Shown one piece after another: positions 12,489 through 16,950 of a stretch of 16,950 nt of DNA (positions are counted from its first letter, which is position 1; each line of letters opens with the position of its first letter). The position numbers and the translations under genes were made by a program. The notes below the pieces were generated by a model that saw only the letters and a list, made by a program, of their open reading frames with translations, searched no databases and was not told the origin of the DNA. The DNA comes from Porphyromonadaceae bacterium UBA4262 (GTDB lineage: Bacteria; Bacteroidota; Bacteroidia; Bacteroidales; Muribaculaceae), in assembly GCA_002396085.1 (NCBI GenBank), contig DGWI01000042.1:1-16950 (forward strand), read 5' to 3'.

Positions 12489-14111
12489 TTACTTCATAGC
12501 CTCGACATACTTGCGGAGGGCTTCGTTCTCAGGATCGTGCTGCAGCCACTTGCGGTAATACTCCTTGGCCTGTGCCTTGTCGCCCAACTGGAACTCATAG
12601 TTGGCCAGGTAGTTGTAGATGTAGCGGTAGTAGCGATCGTATCCACTCTTGTCCTCCTTGGCCTCAAGGATACTGAGCAGCTCCTTGTAGGCCGGGACAG
12701 CCTTACCCGTGATCTTGTCGCCCTCGATGAGCTTGGCCAGGCTTGCCTTCTGGTTGACGATCTGGACGTTGCCAGGCACCAACTTGTCGGCCTCGTCAAG
12801 GTACTTCTGCGACTTGGCGATGGCATCGGCCTTGACGGCCTCGTCCTGCGTGTCGCTAGCCAGGAAGTAGAGGTAGCGCGAGAGCGAGAAGATATCATTT
12901 GCCTTAGCCATACCACCATCGTAGAGTCGCTGATAGTACTCAGCAGCCTTGGCATAGTTCTGAGCATCGGCGTACGAGTCACCCAAGTTGCGAATCAAGT
13001 CCTCGTTCTTAGGGTTGATTTCGAGAGCCTTATTGTAGGCCTCGATAGCTTCCTCAGGCTTGCCGGCCTCTTGGAGTGCTTTGCCATAGTCAGTGTAGTC
13101 GCGGCTCTCATATTCTGATCCAACAGGCTTGGGCATAGCGAAGAACTGCTTGCCTGCCTCAACAGCCTCGTTCCACTTCTCGAGCATGTCGAGGTTGTAG
13201 AGTTGCATGCGACGCATGTAGAAGACCTTATCGTCGGTGGGGTTCAACTTGCCGATGAGGCTCGTGGCCAGGTCATAACTCTGCTGATACTTCTCGCCGA
13301 AGAACAGGAGTTGGACATAACGCACCTCGTCTTGAGCAAAGTGGTTGGGGTTCTGGATGTACTCACCATACTTCTCGGCCGCCTTAGCGCCCTGGTTGTC
13401 GCTGTAATACTTCTCAGCCAACTGACGCTGCACCAGTGCCTGGTTGGGTGCCTTGACATTGAGTTCTTCAAGACGCTCAATAGCCATGGCCGGATTGACG
13501 TTGAAGTAGGTGTTAGCATACTTGACGTAAGCCTCGACATTATCAGGGTCGTTGGTGAAAGCCATCTCATAGAGAGCTGCGGCTTCGCCCCAAATGCGCT
13601 GGTCGGCCTTCATGTCGCCCGAGAAGATGTGACTGTCGGGATCGGTCATGTTCCACTTCTGGGCATTCTTGATGCACTTCTCGATGTCCTTGGCATAGGT
13701 GGTTGGATTGGCGGCATAGTAAGCGCGTGCAATCTCAATCTCCAGTTTAGGATCTTTCTTGCGCATCTTGCGAGCCTGCTCGAGTAAATCCTTGGCTTTA
13801 GCACCCTTCTTGAGTTCAAGTGCAGCCTGACCAATGAGGTTGTAAGGGTTATTGGCGTTGGCTGCGAATCCCTTGTCAAAGTAAGACTTAGCCTCGTCGA
13901 GTTTTCCCTGCTTGAGCGCAATTTGGCCCAGATAGTAGAATGCCTCGCTCTTGTCGGTGCTGGCAGCGTTAAGGTTGCGCTCGAGCAATTCCTTAGCATT
14001 GTCCAGTTGGTCTACCTTGTAGTACTCGATGCCATCTTTGTAGCCCTGTGCCGAGCTGACGATGGCTGCTCCTGCGAGGAGGAGACCTGCGATAAAGAAT
14101 CTTGCTTTCAT
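12489..14111 (-). CDS. Periplasmic tetratricopeptide-repeat protein
   Basis: Protein of 540 aa with a clear N-terminal signal peptide (MKARFFIAGLLLAGAAIVSSAQG), so exported. The mature part is TPR helices: about 30-105 (EAFYYLGQIALKQGKLDEAK, then DKGFAANANNPYNLIGQAAL), a central set at about 180-330, a textbook pair at about 345-405 (YGKALQEAGKPEEAIEAYNK, then LGDSYADAQNYAKAAEYYQR), and a last repeat at about 505-535 (NYEFQLGDKAQAKEYYRKWL). TPR arrays are protein-docking scaffolds and no enzymatic domain is visible. It is last in the exbD-tonB-PstS-like-TPR order, a neighbourhood common in Bacteroidota, which suggests a role linked to envelope transport; the exact function is unknown. The 150-bp gap upstream holds a 10-bp direct repeat and a weak promoter-like pair, so it may be transcribed both with and apart from the gene before it. 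Confidence 0.92.
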   Translation of the reverse strand: MKARFFIAGLLLAGAAIVSSAQGYKDGIEYYKVDQLDNAKELLERNLNAASTDKSEAFYYLGQIALKQGKLDEAKSYFDKGFAANANNPYNLIGQAALELKKGAKAKDLLEQARKMRKKDPKLEIEIARAYYAANPTTYAKDIEKCIKNAQKWNMTDPDSHIFSGDMKADQRIWGEAAALYEMAFTNDPDNVEAYVKYANTYFNVNPAMAIERLEELNVKAPNQALVQRQLAEKYYSDNQGAKAAEKYGEYIQNPNHFAQDEVRYVQLLFFGEKYQQSYDLATSLIGKLNPTDDKVFYMRRMQLYNLDMLEKWNEAVEAGKQFFAMPKPVGSEYESRDYTDYGKALQEAGKPEEAIEAYNKALEINPKNEDLIRNLGDSYADAQNYAKAAEYYQRLYDGGMAKANDIFSLSRYLYFLASDTQDEAVKADAIAKSQKYLDEADKLVPGNVQIVNQKASLAKLIEGDKITGKAVPAYKELLSILEAKEDKSGYDRYYRYIYNYLANYEFQLGDKAQAKEYYRKWLQHDPENEALRKYVEAMK

Positions 14112-14261
14112 TGTAGTGTAGTTTTTATAGTGTTATTAATTAAAATCGTTGCTTTGCCATCACAATTGCAATCAACGTGCCAAAAGTGTTAAAATTGCGA
14201 CAAAAGTCAAGCAAATCGCACGATTTAACATCGCTTTGCAATCAATGACGAAAATTTGGCA

Positions 14262-15248
14262 TCACTTTACTGCCTCGACATACCTCACAGGCTCGGCGGC
14301 AGGTAAGATACCCGTCTGTAGGATAATTTTCTGACCGATAACCCCAGTCAAGAAGGAGAAAAAGCCATGATCGAGAGTACCCCCCGCACTGGCGTCAATT
14401 GCCCAAATCTCGCGGAACAGCGGATATTCGCCCGTGTTGATATAGGCTTGATAAGGTTTGCGTGCTGTTATCTGGTCATCAGCTCTGATGGCCAGAACCT
14501 TAATCTTGTCGGTGAAATCAATGGCACTAACCTCATTCTTATTCTTCAGTTCATCGATACGTTGCTCCATGGTCTTCTCGGTTGCCTTCATGTCGGCAGT
14601 GATCCAACTGACACCGACAAAGCCGATGGCGTTCTTGTTGCCCATCACCGTCTTGAAAACGTCCTCACTCGAGTTCTGCGCATAGACACTGATGGTGTTG
14701 CCGAAGTCTCGTCCCTCGGTAAATTTCTCTTTAAGATAATGAACGATTCCCGACCCGGACTGGTCCAGCACAATCTTGATAGAGTCGCGCTTGAGCGTTG
14801 TCGGGAAGAGGTCACCCCACTTGCGCGACTTGCCAGTAAACACTTCTTTCAGTTCGGCCATCGACAATTCGTCAATGTCGTTGGCTGTGTTGACGATGAC
14901 AGCGATGGCATCCACGGCAATCTTGCGCGAGCGATGCGCCCTACCCTGCTTCTGCAGGACATCACGCTGCTGGTCGTTGAGGTCACGCGATGTGATGATG
15001 AGGTCGACCTGCCGCCGCATGAGCGAGTCGAGTGCCGAAGCCTCGTCGGTGTAGTTAACCATGATGCTTGCATCGGGATAACTGTACTCAAACACCTCAA
15101 CCTCCTGGTCAAGGATATTGCGGAAACTCTCGTCGCAACTGATCTTGGCAATGCCGCTAGTGCTAGTATTGGTTGCCTTTTGCTGGTCACACGCCATGAC
15201 GATGAGTGCGAGTGGCAACAATAGAAGCAGTCGGTTGATAATTTTCAT
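14262..15248 (-). CDS. PstS-like phosphate/anion substrate-binding lipoprotein
   Basis: Periplasmic-binding-protein fold of 328 aa. MKIINRLLLLLPLALIVMAC is a lipoprotein signal with the lipid-modified cysteine at C20. PstS-type features are the two-lobe pattern with VDLIITSRDLNDQQ (lobe 1), IAVDAIAVIVNTANDIDELS, LKEVFTGKSRKWGDLFP, the binding-loop motif LDQSGSGIVHYLKEKF, and NKNAIGFVGVSWI. It is not beside pstCAB; it follows exbD-tonB, a context seen in Bacteroidota where its ligand is not established. The upstream frame continues to 15275, but the predicted start site of its own promoter (15280-15310) is at about 15274, so the ATG at 15248 with the lipoprotein signal is the start. A terminator separates it from tonB, so it may be regulated independently. 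Confidence 0.9.
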   Translation of the reverse strand: MKIINRLLLLLPLALIVMACDQQKATNTSTSGIAKISCDESFRNILDQEVEVFEYSYPDASIMVNYTDEASALDSLMRRQVDLIITSRDLNDQQRDVLQKQGRAHRSRKIAVDAIAVIVNTANDIDELSMAELKEVFTGKSRKWGDLFPTTLKRDSIKIVLDQSGSGIVHYLKEKFTEGRDFGNTISVYAQNSSEDVFKTVMGNKNAIGFVGVSWITADMKATEKTMEQRIDELKNKNEVSAIDFTDKIKVLAIRADDQITARKPYQAYINTGEYPLFREIWAIDASAGGTLDHGFFSFLTGVIGQKIILQTGILPAAEPVRYVEAVK

Positions 15249-15279
15249 TACTTTGATATCTTGATAACAATTCAACTCA

Positions 15280-15310
15280 CAAAGTTAGTTCAAATTGCGT
15301 GTTCATCAAA
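15280..15310 (-). promoter_or_regulatory. Predicted promoter of the PstS-like gene
   Basis: On the minus strand TTTG (15310-15307) lies 19 bp before TAACTTTG (15287-15280), a full Bacteroidota consensus. Initiation near 15274 gives a 25-nt leader to the ATG at 15248 and rules out the longer start at 15275. Confidence 0.7.
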
Positions 15311-15343
15311 ATAAAAGTTGAAGATTTAGTAATTTTTCAACAA

Positions 15344-15377
15344 AAAATGCCGCTGAGCAGATGGCTCAGCGGCATTT
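15344..15377 (-). terminator. Strong terminator between tonB and the PstS-like gene
   Basis: Inverted repeat of ATGCCGCTGAGC with GCTCAGCGGCAT around a 5-nt loop (15359-15363), flanked by A and T runs on both sides. It ends the tonB transcript and could also act on the opposite strand. Confidence 0.9.
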
Positions 15378-15403
15378 TCATGTACATTGGACTAAACCGA
15401 TGA

Positions 15404-16273
15404 TTAGTTAGTACCTTGCAGCTTGAAGTTAACCGGCAGTGTGTACCACACACGCACGGCCTGTCCATTCTGACGTCCAGGAGTGAACTTGGGCAGCGAC
15501 TTACAGACGCGCACAGCCTCACGGTCCAGATCTTTGTCAACCGAGCGGACAACCTTCACGTCACCGACGTGTCCGTCCTTCTCGACCACGAACTGCACCA
15601 CGACCTTACCCTGGATATTGTTCTCCTGAGCCATGGTCGGATACTGGATGTGCGAGCTCAGATACTTCATCAGTGCGGCGTCACCACCCGGGAATGCGGG
15701 CGGTTGCTCAACTGATTTGAAGATCTCTTCGTGCTTCTTCTCCTCTTTAACCTCGACCTTCTTCTCAACAACGACCTCATCCTTGAGGGTGCGTGTCACG
15801 TTACGGTCTTCGGTACCCTTGTCATTATCCTTCTGTCCGAAAGCTGTGGTAGTTTCCTTCAGCTCGTCCTGAGTCTTAATCTCGTCCTCAGCCTTGACCT
15901 TCTCATCCTCGACGATGCGGAGCTCGGTAACCTTGACGGTGTTCAGCACCTCCTCGGGCAGCACCTCAGGTTTGGGCTGCTCCAGCTTCTGCTGTTCTTC
16001 CTCTTCGGGTTCCTCATTCTGCTCCATGTCGATAAGCACCTCTTCTTGTTCAGCCATCTGGGCGAGTCGACGCTCGGCCAGATATTCCTGAACCTTGGCA
16101 ATCGACACGGCAGCGGCTACGACAAGGATGGCACCAATGATGGTATAAAGCACGGCTTTGTTGTGACGCTTGGTCGAGGTGGTTCGCATTTCATAAGCAC
16201 CGAAGTCCTTATTCTTGCCCTCAAACACAAGGTCGCACCATTCACGCGATGAAAGATCTACATCTTTTCCCAT
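15404..16273 (-). CDS. tonB: TonB energy transducer
   Basis: Links the ExbB/ExbD proton-driven motor to TonB-dependent outer-membrane receptors; 289 aa. A cytoplasmic N terminus (about 1-38, DLSSREWCDLVFEGKNKDFG) precedes one transmembrane helix at about 41-59 (VLYTIIGAILVVAAAVSIA). Next comes an acidic, Glu/Lys/Pro-rich periplasmic linker (about 65-195, with EEPEEEEQQKLEQPKPEVLP) and the C-terminal TonB domain (about 200-289: QYPTMAQENNIQGKVVVQFV, KSLPKFTPGRQNGQAVRVWY). The EWCDLVFEGKNKDFGAYE leader is typical of Bacteroidota TonB encoded next to exbD. The exbD stop is 47 bp upstream, so the two are co-transcribed. A strong terminator follows (15344-15377). Confidence 0.96.
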   Translation of the reverse strand: MGKDVDLSSREWCDLVFEGKNKDFGAYEMRTTSTKRHNKAVLYTIIGAILVVAAAVSIAKVQEYLAERRLAQMAEQEEVLIDMEQNEEPEEEEQQKLEQPKPEVLPEEVLNTVKVTELRIVEDEKVKAEDEIKTQDELKETTTAFGQKDNDKGTEDRNVTRTLKDEVVVEKKVEVKEEKKHEEIFKSVEQPPAFPGGDAALMKYLSSHIQYPTMAQENNIQGKVVVQFVVEKDGHVGDVKVVRSVDKDLDREAVRVCKSLPKFTPGRQNGQAVRVWYTLPVNFKLQGTN

Positions 16274-16320
16274 AATTTGTCAATGCTTTAGTAGTTAAAC
16301 ATATAAACCTTCATCACACA

Positions 16321-16950
16321 TTACTTACCAACTTCCTGACCCTGCAGCAAGATCATCATGGCCGAGTCAACCTGGTTGATGCGGTCAATCTGATAACGGC
16401 TGATGTTGTTGATCTGCATCTCGTCGAGCACGCTCACCACGTGAGCATAACTTGCATTGGGTGTGGCCTTAATAATCACAACGGGACGTTTGAGCGTCGA
16501 GTCGTTACGAATCTGCTTCGCTTTGAGCTGATAGATTGAGTCGTTCTGCTCCTCATTCTTACTGAATTTCATATCCTTCCAGTCTTTCTTGAGAGCCTCA
16601 ATCTTGGCTACAACGTCCTTGTTGCGTTCACGCAAAATTTCACGAACTGCGGGCAGTGCACCACCAGTCTTGTTGCCAAACTCAATTTGCTTCATCGGGT
16701 TGACAGTGGCAAGGTTCTTAAGTTCCTCGCCCGAGGGGGGCATACCGTCGAAGTAGTACAGCAGACCCTCGTCGGGCTTAGAGAGCCCCTTGTCGTCGAG
16801 CTTACCATCGATGATGATGGTGACGGCCTCCGACTGCTTGACCTTGTTCTGCTGTTCCGTGTCGACCTTCTCGTTACTGGGCAACGCGATTTGGAGCGTC
16901 TGGCTCTTGATCATCGTTGTACAGAGCATGAAGAAGGTGATCAGAAGCAT
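16321..16950 (-). CDS. ExbD/TolR-family motor subunit (5' end outside the window)
   Basis: Inner-membrane component of the ExbB-ExbD-TonB system. The visible 209 codons begin inside the single transmembrane helix (MLLITFFMLCTTMI) and continue into the periplasmic domain, with ALPSNEKVDTEQQNKVKQSE and, near the C terminus, RPVVIIKATPNASYAHVVSV followed by LDEMQINNISRYQIDRINQV, the usual ExbD pattern. The frame is still open at the right edge and the methionine there is internal: ExbD proteins have about 20-30 residues before the helix, including the motor aspartate, which are off window. It lies 47 bp upstream of tonB on the same strand. Bacteroidota often have two exbD genes in tandem; which one this is cannot be told here. 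Confidence 0.92.
   Translation of the reverse strand: MLLITFFMLCTTMIKSQTLQIALPSNEKVDTEQQNKVKQSEAVTIIIDGKLDDKGLSKPDEGLLYYFDGMPPSGEELKNLATVNPMKQIEFGNKTGGALPAVREILRERNKDVVAKIEALKKDWKDMKFSKNEEQNDSIYQLKAKQIRNDSTLKRPVVIIKATPNASYAHVVSVLDEMQINNISRYQIDRINQVDSAMMILLQGQEVGK

Overview
The window comes from a member of the Bacteroidota, most likely the order Bacteroidales (Prevotella- or Muribaculaceae-like). The evidence is several Bacteroidota-type promoters (a TTG/TTTG box about 19-20 bp before TAnnTTTG), two short (284-285 aa) primary sigma factors of the sigma-ABfr type, a type II-C Cas9 with 47-bp CRISPR repeats, and an ExbD/TonB/PstS-like/TPR gene set common in this phylum. I cannot go below order level from sequence alone.

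Region 1 (1-4945) is a type II-C CRISPR-Cas locus without its adaptation genes. The array enters from the left edge and ends at 551. Directly after its last repeat comes an 83-bp relic of cas1 (minus strand, start codon 634-632) with an in-frame stop at codon 13. It abuts the 3' end of an intact 1368-aa cas9. A tracrRNA gene diverges from cas9 at about 4866-4945. Array repeats share their first 31 bp (the tracrRNA-pairing part plus an embedded promoter) but carry two different 16-bp tails, switching once at position 199. The picture is an interference-competent but probably adaptation-dead system whose crRNAs may each start from their own repeat.

Region 2 (4980-8411, all minus strand) holds two half-size ChrA chromate-transporter genes separated by a four-helix-bundle protein gene that is bracketed by a perfect 20-bp inverted repeat. 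Upstream lie folC, flanked by heptamer tandem repeats, and the RNase P RNA gene rnpB.

Region 3 (8553-12380, plus strand) holds a periplasmic HtrA/Deg protease, then two tandem primary-type sigma factors. The second looks like the canonical rpoD with a consensus promoter; the first is a divergent paralog. Strong terminators close htrA and rpoD.

Region 4 (12439-16950, minus strand) reads, in transcription order, exbD (partial, entering from the right edge), tonB, a strong terminator, then a separate promoter driving a PstS-like lipoprotein and a TPR protein. This is an energy-transduction module for outer-membrane TonB-dependent transport with associated periplasmic proteins. No stretch longer than 300 bases lacks a gene or RNA.
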